This document shows positions 27,702-35,829 of a DNA stretch of 64,000 bases, in pieces. Source of the DNA: Snuella lapsa (GTDB lineage: Bacteria > Bacteroidota > Bacteroidia > Flavobacteriales > Flavobacteriaceae). The notes under the pieces were generated by a model that was given only the letters and a program-made list of their open reading frames with translations, was not told the DNA's origin and did not search any database. Positions within the stretch are counted from its first letter, which is position 1. Every line of letters starts with the position of its first letter. The translations under genes and the position numbers were made by a program. Location of the stretch: NCBI RefSeq assembly GCF_039539345.1, contig NZ_BAABCY010000064.1, positions 7,991 to 71,990 on the forward strand. The letters are read 5' to 3'.

Positions 27702-28240
27702 AGGGGCTCACTGTAATTTTTGTCCGAACTGGTCTTTAAGTTGTCCTCAAATGGGACAGCTGCCATCTGTTTATCTTCCGTTTCCAAAACATTCAAATCT
27801 AAATTTTCAAAATTTTGCGGTTTGATATTGTTTTTATTGTTTTCCCTAGTTTGTATATGTTTTACTATAGGTACCAGTGCTTGTCCACTGCTTGTCCCGA
27901 TATTGGTACGGCTTGGGTACACAGCTTGTCCACTACTTGTCCCAAAATCGAACATCTTGATACGGCTACCCTTGAACGGGTTGTGTGATGGGGAATAGAG
28001 GATATAGTGCCAATGGCTCAATTCCTTGATACACCTATGGTAGGTGGACTTGGAACCGATCTTTGCAAAGCTCATCACCTCTTCCCTATTGATGTAGAAT
28101 TCCTCCTTAAAATAGTTGTTGTTCCATAACTGGAACAAAGCCACATAGAGACTGATATGGGTGGGGTTCAATCGGCTGTCCCTGGAAAACTGAATAAAGA
28201 CCTTGTTAAGGTGCCTAATGTAATTTACATCTTCCAACAC
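27698..28240 (-). CDS. Winged-helix protein, possible replication initiator
   Basis: 180 aa. The N-terminal 90 residues look like the winged-helix fold of element replication or DnaD-like proteins (YIRHLNKVFIQFSRDSRLNPTHISLYVALFQLWN ... MSFAKIGSKSTYHRCIKELSHWHYI). The C-terminus is low-complexity and carries two copies of GTSSGQA encoded by iteron-like DNA. It overlaps the ATPase downstream and lies four bases from the excisionase-like gene. No defined family is recognised with certainty; replication role is inference from context. Confidence 0.6.
   Translation of the reverse strand: MLEDVNYIRHLNKVFIQFSRDSRLNPTHISLYVALFQLWNNNYFKEEFYINREEVMSFAKIGSKSTYHRCIKELSHWHYILYSPSHNPFKGSRIKMFDFGTSSGQAVYPSRTNIGTSSGQALVPIVKHIQTRENNKNNIKPQNFENLDLNVLETEDKQMAAVPFEDNLKTSSDKNYSEPL
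27880..27942. repeat. Iteron-like direct repeats (4 x CTTGTCC)
   Basis: CTTGTCC occurs at 27880, 27891, 27925 and 27936, in two pairs, each spaced 11 bases. Each pair sits in an almost identical 19-base block (one mismatch). The repeats lie inside the gene for the winged-helix protein, whose repeated GTSSGQA is a by-product. Confidence 0.7.
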
Positions 28241-28243
28241 CGA

Positions 28244-28552
28244 TCAAAACTTGCTGTTCACACGGTTCTTTTCCATAACCTCCAGGATCTCGATATAATC
28301 ATAGTACAACACCCCGCCCACTTTGGTATAAGGCAGTGTCCCATTGATCCTCAGGTTTTGAAGTGTTCCCGGGGAAATTCCCAAAAGTTCCCTGACCTCG
28401 GGTGATTTGAGCCACTTCTTGGCTGGCATCCCATTTTGATTCAGAATAAGCTGTTTAATGCCTTCCAGTAATTCCTGTTTAAATTCCAAAAGGTCTTCAC
28501 TTGTAATAATTGTTACTTCCATTGTATAACGATTAAGATTAAAAAGGGCCAT
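28244..28552 (-). CDS. Excisionase-like HTH protein
   Basis: 102 aa. The C-terminal two-thirds is a MerR/Xis-type helix-turn-helix: WLKSPEVRELLGISPGTLQNLRINGTLPYTKVGGVLYYDYIEILEVME. The short N-terminal helix precedes it. Proteins of this type act as recombination directionality factors or small regulators in Bacteroidota elements. It is first in the run 28552 to 27012, with gaps of 3 and -4 bases to the next genes. Confidence 0.82.
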   Translation of the reverse strand: MALFNLNRYTMEVTIITSEDLLEFKQELLEGIKQLILNQNGMPAKKWLKSPEVRELLGISPGTLQNLRINGTLPYTKVGGVLYYDYIEILEVMEKNRVNSKF

Positions 28553-28798
28553 CTTTAAAAATATCCCTTATTTGATGGCCCCTTCACTGATTTGACTTTC
28601 GTTGTACAAAATTGATAAAGGGCTTTGGTACTTTTTCAATAGCTATGATAGAGGTGGGAAAGATTTTTAAATCCTATATCTTATTGCAATTTGTACTCAA
28701 TTAAACGCACAAGGGCTTACGGTATAAACCAATACCAACCAAATCCTATTGGATAGATCATATTTCCAAAAAAAACCAACTTGGGTCATACTTGGGAG

Positions 28799-29638
28799 TT
28801 ATTCGTCCAGGGTTTCCATACGTTGGTTCAATAGCTCAATGAGTTTATCCAAAAACTTGGTCTTACTGTTCTTGCGGGAGCGGATCTCAATAAAGGTATG
28901 GTAGTAATTGCCCAGATCGATGTTGTACATATACTCAAAATGCGAGGCCAGTTGTTTGATGTCCACGGTGCCGCTATTGATTACATTACTGGAATGCAGG
29001 GCATAAATGAGTTCGATCAGATCGGTCTTGCTACCGGTCCAAAAAAGTCTTGAGGGTCTTTCTATGCTGTTATGGTTTAGGTTGTCCATATTGGTTTTTA
29101 TTTTATCTATTTCCTGTTGTAAGTAAACGATCAACATGTCGTAGGCCATGATCGTTGCCACCGTGCTGTCCTGACAGGTAGAGAACTGGTCGTCGATAAG
29201 AAAATGTAAGGATTCCGGGGGCAGCCTCAGGTCGCTGTTGCCCCGGACAAAATATTTATCGTCCAGCGAAGTGGCGCCACGGCGGTAATAGTTGTAAAAC
29301 TCCAGATTATCGCTAAAGTAGGCCTGTAGCTTTTCGATCTGGGCGTTAAAGTACTTGATCTGGTTATTGGCGCTGTTCCGGGGTCTTTTGCTCTCTATAT
29401 TAAAGAGCTTTACATAATAGATCAACTTGCTGAAAATCTGGGGCTTAATATGCTTGAAAAAATATATTTCATCGTTCAGGCTTGAAAACTGCTTCCTGGT
29501 GATCTCCAGCTGCAATCTTTTGATGCACTTCTCAACATGGGCAATCCCCGATTCGGCGATGTACAATATATCCTCATTACCGGATTCAAGTTGTTCCAGG
29601 TTGGATTCAAATTCCGATAATAAGTTTTGATACTTCAT
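28799..29638 (-). CDS. rteC: RteC family protein
   Basis: 279 aa, helical. The pattern of RteC is seen: N-terminal coiled region (SEFESNLEQLESGNEDILYIAESGIAHVEKCIKRL), a central IEKLQAYFSDNLEFYNYYRRGATSLDDKYF stretch and a C-terminal winged region (LIELIYALHSSNVINSG ... IEIRSRKNSKTKFLDKLIELL). In CTnDOT, RteC activates the excision operon (xis2c-2d-exc). It is 12 bases downstream of the aminotransferase fusion gene, an arrangement common in Flavobacteriia. No RteA/RteB pair is visible in the window. Confidence 0.88.
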   Translation of the reverse strand: MKYQNLLSEFESNLEQLESGNEDILYIAESGIAHVEKCIKRLQLEITRKQFSSLNDEIYFFKHIKPQIFSKLIYYVKLFNIESKRPRNSANNQIKYFNAQIEKLQAYFSDNLEFYNYYRRGATSLDDKYFVRGNSDLRLPPESLHFLIDDQFSTCQDSTVATIMAYDMLIVYLQQEIDKIKTNMDNLNHNSIERPSRLFWTGSKTDLIELIYALHSSNVINSGTVDIKQLASHFEYMYNIDLGNYYHTFIEIRSRKNSKTKFLDKLIELLNQRMETLDE

Positions 29639-29650
29639 ATGGTACTCACT

Positions 29651-32056
29651 CTACTGTTGGCGTTCCATTACTCCCAATTGGTCCAAAATAAAATTGTCCG
29701 CTGTTTGCAGGTAAGCCACCTTTTCGGTTACGGTCGCTCCCAGTTTACGCTTTTCGAAAGCTGCCGTCATGCCCAGGTCAATGCGTTTAAAACCCATGGC
29801 CATAGCCCGCTTTATCGTTTGGAAGAGCAACTGCCTATAGGTATGGTGCGACCTGACGTATTGGTAATCCATCCCGATAAAGGCAGGCACGTAGGTTAAG
29901 TCCAAATTGTTATAACAGAACATAACGCCAATGATCTTTTCGGGAGCTGTTTTAAAACGTAAGGTGATAAATTCCCATTGGGGATGGCCGGACATTATGG
30001 AAAATAATTTTGACGGAAAGGAAAAGGTATTCAGTCCAAGGTTATTTTTCCTCACTTTTTCATACAAGGCTTCCATTTGATCCAGCTCTTCCAACGAACA
30101 TTGCTTTAATATCCGAACCTCAAACAAAGGTTCAAAAGCAGCAATTTCTTTCTTATAGTGCTTTCGGTTACGTGTTGACAGTTTAGCAATATGGGATGCT
30201 ATATCCACCCCTTCCTGAAGTTCTATATAGCAGCTCTCGGGCATATTTAGCTTTACAAAGCCCTGGCCATGGAAAAAGGCATTCAAAGTTCCATTAACAG
30301 AAAAGTCCCTTAATACGAGCATTTTTGCCCCGCAGGTCTTTTCCATGGATTCAAGGGTTCGCATCATAAGATGGAGGGCCTGCTCCTTCAGGGGGTGCGC
30401 TTCATTGATAAATAAATGCTGTCCCTCGGTAAAAAGCGACCCCATGCTCAATACTTTTGAGGTCATGTGATAGGGATCGTTCATGCGGCTGGCCTCGACC
30501 ATACGGGATACTCCGGGCTTGGAGAACATATCGTCCTTCCATAGGGCAACGGTAAAGAACGTCATTAGGACGGGCTCTTGGTCACTGTCCAGTATGCACA
30601 AGTATTTAAACTTCCAGTTATGTTCTTTCAAAGCATTCCCTGAAAATACAGTTTCCAAAAATTTTAGGCCCATCCAATCGAAGGTGCCCTGCCCCTTCAT
30701 ATGATTGTCCCACTGTTTCTTATCAATGCTATCAACAGAGTCCTCCAATTGTATTGCCAACTGGCTATTTTCAGGATATGCCGTAACGGTTTTATAGGGC
30801 AACCTAAACGCATGGTATACGCGTTCCTTAGTGGTATGGGTGTCTTCCAGGGCTTTGGGATAGTGGTAAACCATGGCATCTACCAAGGCCTTGATCTCTT
30901 CAAACTGGTTATGACGGGAAATGGTAATGCGCACGCCGGTATTCTTTACCGGAACGGCCGGGAAAATGCCCAGGTTGACAAAGAAGCCTTCATTCATTAA
31001 TCGATTTACAAAATTATACCCTGTTTTTGGCATACCGGTTCCTATATAAAAAACCGGGGAGTTGTTATTGTCAATCAATGGTAGATCGGTTTGTTTCAGT
31101 AGCTCGTTGAAATACTTTGTTCTTGAGTTCAACTCCTTTTGGAGTCTATAAATTTCCGGGGATAAGTGGATTTTTGCCGATGCTGTGGCTGCTGCCACTG
31201 AGGCAGGTTCCAATTGGGCCGAAAAAGTCAAAGGGCCTCCAAAGGTCTTTATCTTTTTGTAAAGGGCCTTGTTCTTACATACTAATACCGCTCCGCTGGC
31301 ACCGAAGGTCTTACTGAGCGTCCCAAAGAGGAGCATCCGGTCGGTGGGTTCTTCAATTTCGCTCATAATATAGCCCGTGCCGTTCCTTCCCGTCCAGGAC
31401 ATCCCATGGACGTCATCGAAATACAGGTGCAACTGGGGGTATCTGTCCATCAAGAACATTAATTCCTTTACCGGGGCATAATCCCCGTACATGGAATAGA
31501 TCCCATCGGCCATATACCAGATCCTTTGACGCGTATTGGCGTACTTCTTTATTTTGTCCTCTAGCATATCCAGGTTATTGTGTCGTACCAGTTCTATGGG
31601 AACGCTCCTATTTTTCAGGATCTGGGCGGCATTCTGTACGCTCCAGTGCACCTGGTGATCGAGTACAATGGCATCCCGGTCATCGACCGCACTGGGGATA
31701 ACCCCGATATGCCCCAATGTACTGTTCTTGGTAATGATAATGGGATGCCCGTACATTTGGGTCACGGCCGCTTCCAGTTCCCTGTACAGCGGATGGGAAA
31801 TGTAGGTCTTGGAAAGGGGAAACTGGGTTCCATACTGTTCAATGGCCGCTATCGCTGCCCGTTTGAGCCGGGGATCCTGTTCGAGTGCCAAATATCCGGT
31901 CGTTCCAAAATGGAACAAACGCTTGCCATTTACGATAATGGTTCTTCCGGGTCTGTCATTGTCGTTTGCATAAAGGTGCAGTACGCCTTCATTGGTAGCA
32001 TCCGTAAACACCTCGTTTACGGTTTCCAAAAAGTTGTTGTGTTTTATCTTTGCCAT
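29651..32056 (-). CDS. PLP-dependent aminotransferase/acyltransferase fused to GNAT domain
   Basis: 801 aa. Residues about 1-400 are an alpha-oxoamine synthase fold (KBL, BioF, serine palmitoyltransferase group): FHFGTTGYLALEQDPRLKRAA, the Asp-binding YFDDVHGMSW, and the PLP lysine in LFGTLSKTFGASGA (about residue 250). Residues about 430-801 are a GNAT-type acyltransferase region (VSRMVEASRMND ... ERQQ end). It could join an acyl group to an amino acid and then acylate the product, for example an amino-lipid, but the substrate is unknown. Divergent from the STAS-like gene; co-transcribed with rteC. Confidence 0.83.
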   Translation of the reverse strand: MAKIKHNNFLETVNEVFTDATNEGVLHLYANDNDRPGRTIIVNGKRLFHFGTTGYLALEQDPRLKRAAIAAIEQYGTQFPLSKTYISHPLYRELEAAVTQMYGHPIIITKNSTLGHIGVIPSAVDDRDAIVLDHQVHWSVQNAAQILKNRSVPIELVRHNNLDMLEDKIKKYANTRQRIWYMADGIYSMYGDYAPVKELMFLMDRYPQLHLYFDDVHGMSWTGRNGTGYIMSEIEEPTDRMLLFGTLSKTFGASGAVLVCKNKALYKKIKTFGGPLTFSAQLEPASVAAATASAKIHLSPEIYRLQKELNSRTKYFNELLKQTDLPLIDNNNSPVFYIGTGMPKTGYNFVNRLMNEGFFVNLGIFPAVPVKNTGVRITISRHNQFEEIKALVDAMVYHYPKALEDTHTTKERVYHAFRLPYKTVTAYPENSQLAIQLEDSVDSIDKKQWDNHMKGQGTFDWMGLKFLETVFSGNALKEHNWKFKYLCILDSDQEPVLMTFFTVALWKDDMFSKPGVSRMVEASRMNDPYHMTSKVLSMGSLFTEGQHLFINEAHPLKEQALHLMMRTLESMEKTCGAKMLVLRDFSVNGTLNAFFHGQGFVKLNMPESCYIELQEGVDIASHIAKLSTRNRKHYKKEIAAFEPLFEVRILKQCSLEELDQMEALYEKVRKNNLGLNTFSFPSKLFSIMSGHPQWEFITLRFKTAPEKIIGVMFCYNNLDLTYVPAFIGMDYQYVRSHHTYRQLLFQTIKRAMAMGFKRIDLGMTAAFEKRKLGATVTEKVAYLQTADNFILDQLGVMERQQ

Positions 32057-32122
32057 GATTTTTGATTTAGGGACATAAAATTTAATGGCATTTGTTGGAA
32101 ATTATAGAATAGTCAAACTAGT

Positions 32123-32162
32123 TAATCCGTTTTTTACAACTTTTAATCCCTTTCTTACAACT
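32123..32162. promoter_or_regulatory. Candidate AraC-type operator, copy 1
   Basis: TAATCCGTTTTTTACAAC (32123-32140) is followed by a second TTACAACT 21 bases after the first (32134 and 32155), the spacing of tandem AraC-family half-sites. It lies in the divergent gap between the aminotransferase fusion and the STAS-like gene. Confidence 0.55.
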
Positions 32163-32256
32163 GAAAGCACCGTATTTGCAATGCAACGTACCCAACTTAT
32201 AAGAAAATATATATAAATTTTAGTAACTTTATCAATGAACCAGTTTTCTGCCCACT

Positions 32257-32649
32257 ATGAAATCAAACCATTTAGAAAATGGCTATGCTACCTACTCCAT
32301 TGATGACGGCATAATGCATATAACCTATAAAACGGGTGTATATATCGATTTAAATGCAGCTGTTAAAATAGTTGAGGATAGGCTTAGCCTCCAGAATGAC
32401 CGACCCTATCCCGTGCTATGCGATATACATGGGGTCAAGGCCGTTGACAAATCTGCAAGGGACTACCTTGCCATCGAAGGTTCGGTACTGGTTAGCGCAG
32501 TAGCTTTTATAGTTAAGCCTCCCGTATCGACCTGGCTCTCCGAATTTTACCTAACGGCAAATAAGCCCGCAGTACCAACAAGAGCATTTACAGAACCAAC
32601 AGAGGCTAAACGTTTTTTAAATCAGTTTAAGAATAAAAGGCATCCCTGA
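32257..32649 (+). CDS. Small STAS/SEC14-like protein
   Basis: 130 aa with no membrane segment or signal. The pattern of strands and helices (GIMHITYKTGVYIDLNAAVKIVEDRL ... PYPVLCDIHGVKAVDKSARDYLA ... SAVAFIVKPPVSTWLSEFYL) is that of the small STAS-like proteins (DUF7793-type) of Flavobacteriia. STAS domains bind anti-sigma factors, nucleotides or lipids; no partner can be named. It precedes the AraC-type regulator by 43 bases on the same strand, so both are likely co-expressed. Confidence 0.65.
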   Translation: MKSNHLENGYATYSIDDGIMHITYKTGVYIDLNAAVKIVEDRLSLQNDRPYPVLCDIHGVKAVDKSARDYLAIEGSVLVSAVAFIVKPPVSTWLSEFYLTANKPAVPTRAFTEPTEAKRFLNQFKNKRHP

Positions 32650-32692
32650 CCGAATTGGTGTGCCCCAAAATATCAATTAAAAAACAGACCCC

Positions 32693-33655
32693 ATGCCAGA
32701 TAAAGAAGACCGAATGCAACAAATCCTGCGTATGCTATTGGAAATGGCCAATGGGAACTTTTTCTTCCGATTAGAGCGTTCCGACAGGGAAGATAACCTA
32801 GAGGCCATGTCGGTCATTTTGAACATGCTTGCCGAAGAAATACAGGAATCATTGGTAAATCAAATGCATATCAGGCCAAGGGGCACCACCAAGCATATTG
32901 TTCAGATGTGCTTTTTACTTGATGGGCAGGCCATTATCAAAATGACCAATCAAAAGGCATGTACCATATTGGCGGACACCTATTCAAATATCATTGACCG
33001 CCCCTTTGAAAGTTACCTAACCAAGGATTCAAGGGATATCTGGACGAGGACATGGAAACGACTGAACAATAAAGGGGGCTGTGACACTTCCGCATTGCTT
33101 ACCTTTAGGACAAATGAAAACTTACTGGTTTCCGACAATTGTTATATTACGAGCTTTAAAGGAATTGACAATGCCACGAAACAAACACTCGTAACGATCA
33201 TCCATCAAACAAAAGGTGCATACGAACTGGAAAAAGAGCTCAAAAAAAGTATTGTCAATTTTAAAAGCAATAAACAAATACCGTTTAAACGTGATGCTGG
33301 CCCAAAAACATCCAGACCAACGCTTCGTTCGGACGATTTGAACAAGATCCGTAATGGCCAGGATTTTATCATGAACAATCTAGAAAAGGACATCCCCAAC
33401 CTCAAGGATTTAGCCTTACTACTTGGGACCAATGAATTTAAGCTAAAGCATGGGTTCAAGGAACTGTATGGTGTGAGCGTCCATCAATTTTTAATTAGGG
33501 AACGCTTGCGCAAGGCCAAGATGCTCGTCCAGTACAGCAGCATACCCCTTAAGACCATCGCTTTCATGGTGGGGTTTAAGACCAATTCCTATTTTTCAAA
33601 AACATTCTCAAAGAAATACGGTTATACCCCTAGCGAACTTCGAAAGAAAAGCTGA
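32693..33655 (+). CDS. AraC-family regulator with PAS-like sensor domain
   Basis: 320 aa. Residues 1-45 resemble a HAMP-like linker (LLEMANGNFFFRLERSDREDNLEAM); residues about 60-185 are PAS-like (HIVQMCFLLDGQAIIKMTNQKACTIL ... DRPFESYLTKDSRDIW); residues about 215-318 are two AraC HTH motifs ending IAFMVGFKTNSYFSKTFSKKYGYTPSELRKK. No transmembrane segment, so the signal is cytosolic or comes through a partner. It sits between two copies of an 18-base motif and likely controls both flanking gene groups. Confidence 0.88.
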   Translation: MPDKEDRMQQILRMLLEMANGNFFFRLERSDREDNLEAMSVILNMLAEEIQESLVNQMHIRPRGTTKHIVQMCFLLDGQAIIKMTNQKACTILADTYSNIIDRPFESYLTKDSRDIWTRTWKRLNNKGGCDTSALLTFRTNENLLVSDNCYITSFKGIDNATKQTLVTIIHQTKGAYELEKELKKSIVNFKSNKQIPFKRDAGPKTSRPTLRSDDLNKIRNGQDFIMNNLEKDIPNLKDLALLLGTNEFKLKHGFKELYGVSVHQFLIRERLRKAKMLVQYSSIPLKTIAFMVGFKTNSYFSKTFSKKYGYTPSELRKKS

Positions 33656-33741
33656 ACCTACACGCCCCAAGAGGCTTAACAAGACAGACCGTCCCTGTAG
33701 CGTCCTCAAAGACCTGCCCCCCAAACCCAACAAACAACTGA

Positions 33742-33759
33742 TAATCCGCTTTTTACAAT
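33742..33759. promoter_or_regulatory. Candidate AraC-type operator, copy 2
   Basis: TAATCCGCTTTTTACAAT differs from copy 1 (32123-32140) at two of 18 positions. It lies 58 bases before the MauE-like gene. A further shared box AACTTTATCAA follows both copies (32225 and 33792). Confidence 0.55.
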
Positions 33760-33817
33760 AAAAACTCCCAAAAGCACAACTTTTTGTCACGAACTTTATC
33801 AAATCAATTCAAAAGAT

Positions 33818-34267
33818 ATGAAAAGCTCAAAGGCAAGTCTTCATTTTATCACAAAAACAATAGGAACCATATACATTATATTGTTCGTTTATGCTGCCAC
33901 GAGCAAGCTCATTGATTTTAACGAATTTAGGATCCAACTTGGCCAATCACCGATCCTAACGGCCTATGCCGATTGGGTAGCCTGGGGCATTCCCCTTCTT
34001 GAACTGGCCCTTGCAGGACTCTTTCTCGTTCCGAAATATACACTGTATGCCTTTTACGGTAGTTTTACTTTAATGACCATGTTCACCACGTATATCGTGC
34101 TCGTTCTCAATTTCAGTGATTATATCCCCTGTTCCTGTGGTGGGGTATTGGAAGATTTGGGCTGGACAGAGCATATTGTATTCAATCTGGTATTAACGAT
34201 CATGGTCATTTTTGGGACCATCCATACCGAACGGCATTTAGCAACCTTTAAGACCACTGCCCCATGA
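33818..34267 (+). CDS. MauE/DoxX-like redox-associated membrane protein
   Basis: 149 aa with four membrane helices. The family features are ATSKLIDFNEFRIQLGQSPIL at the first loop, GIPLLELALAGLFLVP, and a CSCGGVLEDLGW motif in the last loop. MauE-type proteins shuttle reducing power for disulfide formation or breakage in the periplasm. It overlaps the next gene by four bases. A Cys-containing exported peptide is encoded two genes on, which could be its client. Confidence 0.85.
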   Translation: MKSSKASLHFITKTIGTIYIILFVYAATSKLIDFNEFRIQLGQSPILTAYADWVAWGIPLLELALAGLFLVPKYTLYAFYGSFTLMTMFTTYIVLVLNFSDYIPCSCGGVLEDLGWTEHIVFNLVLTIMVIFGTIHTERHLATFKTTAP

Positions 34268-35385
34268 AAGCCATCACCAGTAAAACGCTTATCAGATTGG
34301 CCATCTTAGGGTTACTGGGTATTGCCTGTATGGTCACCTTGTTTCTGCTCTCCGAAAATGAAATGCACCGTAACAATGCGTTTATCAGAAGATATCCCCA
34401 CCACCCCATTAGCAAAACATACGACCTTGACCTGAAGTACAACTCCTATTATATTGCCGGACATGCGAACGATCTCCTGTATTTGGGCAATACGACCGCT
34501 CCCCTGCACCTTCTGGAGGTCAACTTAATAACCAAGGACACGAATCATATCCGGATTAAATTGGACGAACCTGATTTGCCTTTCCGCTCCATAAGGATAG
34601 GGATTCTCGCCCCCTACTTCTTTGTAATGGATGGCAGTGTTCCCTGTATCTTTCGTGGCAGTATCACGGACTGGAAAGCCCACCTTTGGATGAAAGACCA
34701 TGCCTATTTTACCCGTGCCCTCCCCATTGATCCCAATACCTTATACATAAAGACCATCAGCAGTAAAACAAACGAGGCCGTACTTGGGATAATCGAAAAG
34801 CAGGAAGGGACATTCAATGTAACCTTAAACCCAAACATCCTGGAGCGGCAATTGGACGGTATGTTTGACGTTGACGGTACCATGCTGGTCTCGGGGGACA
34901 ACTCCCAACTGGGCTATGTTTACTTCTACCGTAACCAATTCATGGTCATGAACCCCGATCTGGAGCTGTTGCGCCGCGCAGAAACCATAGATACCGTTCA
35001 GGTGGCAAAGATACAGCTCTCCCAAAGAAACGCCCATGGCGAAATCAAAATGAAAGCCCCTCCATTGCAAATAAATAAGGGAGCCGTATTATATCAGGAC
35101 CTGGTCATGGTCCAATCCGACAGGCTTGGCAAATATGAGGATAAGGCCATGTTGGACCAGGCCGCCATAATCGATGTTTACAACTGGAACAAACAAACCT
35201 ACCAATTCAGCTTTTACCTCTATACCATTGGTAAAAAAAAGGTAAAGGCGTTTACCGTCTGTGGGGATCGTCTGGTGGCCATAATTGAGGACGAGCTTTC
35301 GGTATTCCGGTTAAAGCCCACACATTTTAAAAAACCCTTAAGGGCCCAGAACATGGCCAATGGCTATGAGAGAAGCCCCGAATAA
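34264..35385 (+). CDS. Membrane-anchored beta-propeller-like protein of unknown function
   Basis: 373 aa. One N-terminal membrane helix (residues about 9-29, IRLAILGLLGIACMVTLFLL) anchors an otherwise extracytoplasmic region with many alternating beta strands (LYLGNTTAPLHLLEVNL, IYNWNKQTYQFSFYLYTIG), compatible with a beta propeller. No catalytic motif is visible. Overlaps the MauE-like gene (ATGA) and is followed by a 14-bp palindrome TTACCGGCCGGTAA (35391-35404). Related proteins often occur with MauE and SusC/D genes in this group. Function unknown. Confidence 0.7.
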   Translation: MKAITSKTLIRLAILGLLGIACMVTLFLLSENEMHRNNAFIRRYPHHPISKTYDLDLKYNSYYIAGHANDLLYLGNTTAPLHLLEVNLITKDTNHIRIKLDEPDLPFRSIRIGILAPYFFVMDGSVPCIFRGSITDWKAHLWMKDHAYFTRALPIDPNTLYIKTISSKTNEAVLGIIEKQEGTFNVTLNPNILERQLDGMFDVDGTMLVSGDNSQLGYVYFYRNQFMVMNPDLELLRRAETIDTVQVAKIQLSQRNAHGEIKMKAPPLQINKGAVLYQDLVMVQSDRLGKYEDKAMLDQAAIIDVYNWNKQTYQFSFYLYTIGKKKVKAFTVCGDRLVAIIEDELSVFRLKPTHFKKPLRAQNMANGYERSPE

Positions 35386-35468
35386 AAAAATTACCGGCCG
35401 GTAACAGGGATGAGACCGAAAACCTGTAGAAAAGAGTAGGTCATACTATTTATTTAAAAACAATAATT

Positions 35469-35732
35469 ATGAAAACGTTCAAGTCTAAATTGTTAATTCC
35501 GGTTGTAGCGATCCTTTTTGCCCTAACCAGTGCCTTTTCCACTTCTGCCAGTTCAAAAGCCGTTAGTATGGCTACTATAGATGGCTACACCGATGCTCCA
35601 GTACCTTGTACAGAACGCATCGATTGTTCACCAACAGGTGATCTGGTATGTACTAATGCACAAGGACAACAAGCCTATGCAAAACAATTTCCGGGCCAAA
35701 CAACATGCCCCTTAATTGTATACAAACCATAG
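35469..35732 (+). CDS. Exported Cys-containing peptide (DUF6520 family)
   Basis: 87 aa. Signal peptide at residues 1-28 (SKLLIPVVAILFALTSAFSTSAS). The mature part has four Cys (VPCTER, DCSPTG, VCTNA, TTCPL), suitable for two disulfide bonds. Small proteins of this type (DUF6520) occur with MauE-like and SusC/SusD genes in Flavobacteriia. Role unknown; signal, inhibitor or substrate of the neighbouring protease are all possible. A strong terminator follows at 35753. Confidence 0.78.
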   Translation: MKTFKSKLLIPVVAILFALTSAFSTSASSKAVSMATIDGYTDAPVPCTERIDCSPTGDLVCTNAQGQQAYAKQFPGQTTCPLIVYKP

Positions 35733-35752
35733 GGATTTTGGTTAGTTAGTTG

Positions 35753-35783
35753 AGGAAAGGGGCACTTGGCTCCTTTCCTTTTT
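35753..35783 (+). terminator. Terminator after DUF6520 gene
   Basis: Perfect 8-bp stem AGGAAAGG/CCTTTCCT with an 11-base loop and a T5 tail. It ends the MauE-DUF6520 operon before the convergent metalloprotease gene. Confidence 0.8.
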
Positions 35784-35829
35784 AAAGATTGTTTATACCA
35801 TTATCAACGGTTTAAACACCTAATTATGC

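Noticed and set aside
27880..27942. CRISPR-like array
   Set aside because: Only four 7-base repeats at uneven spacing within a coding frame; no spacer structure and no cas genes.
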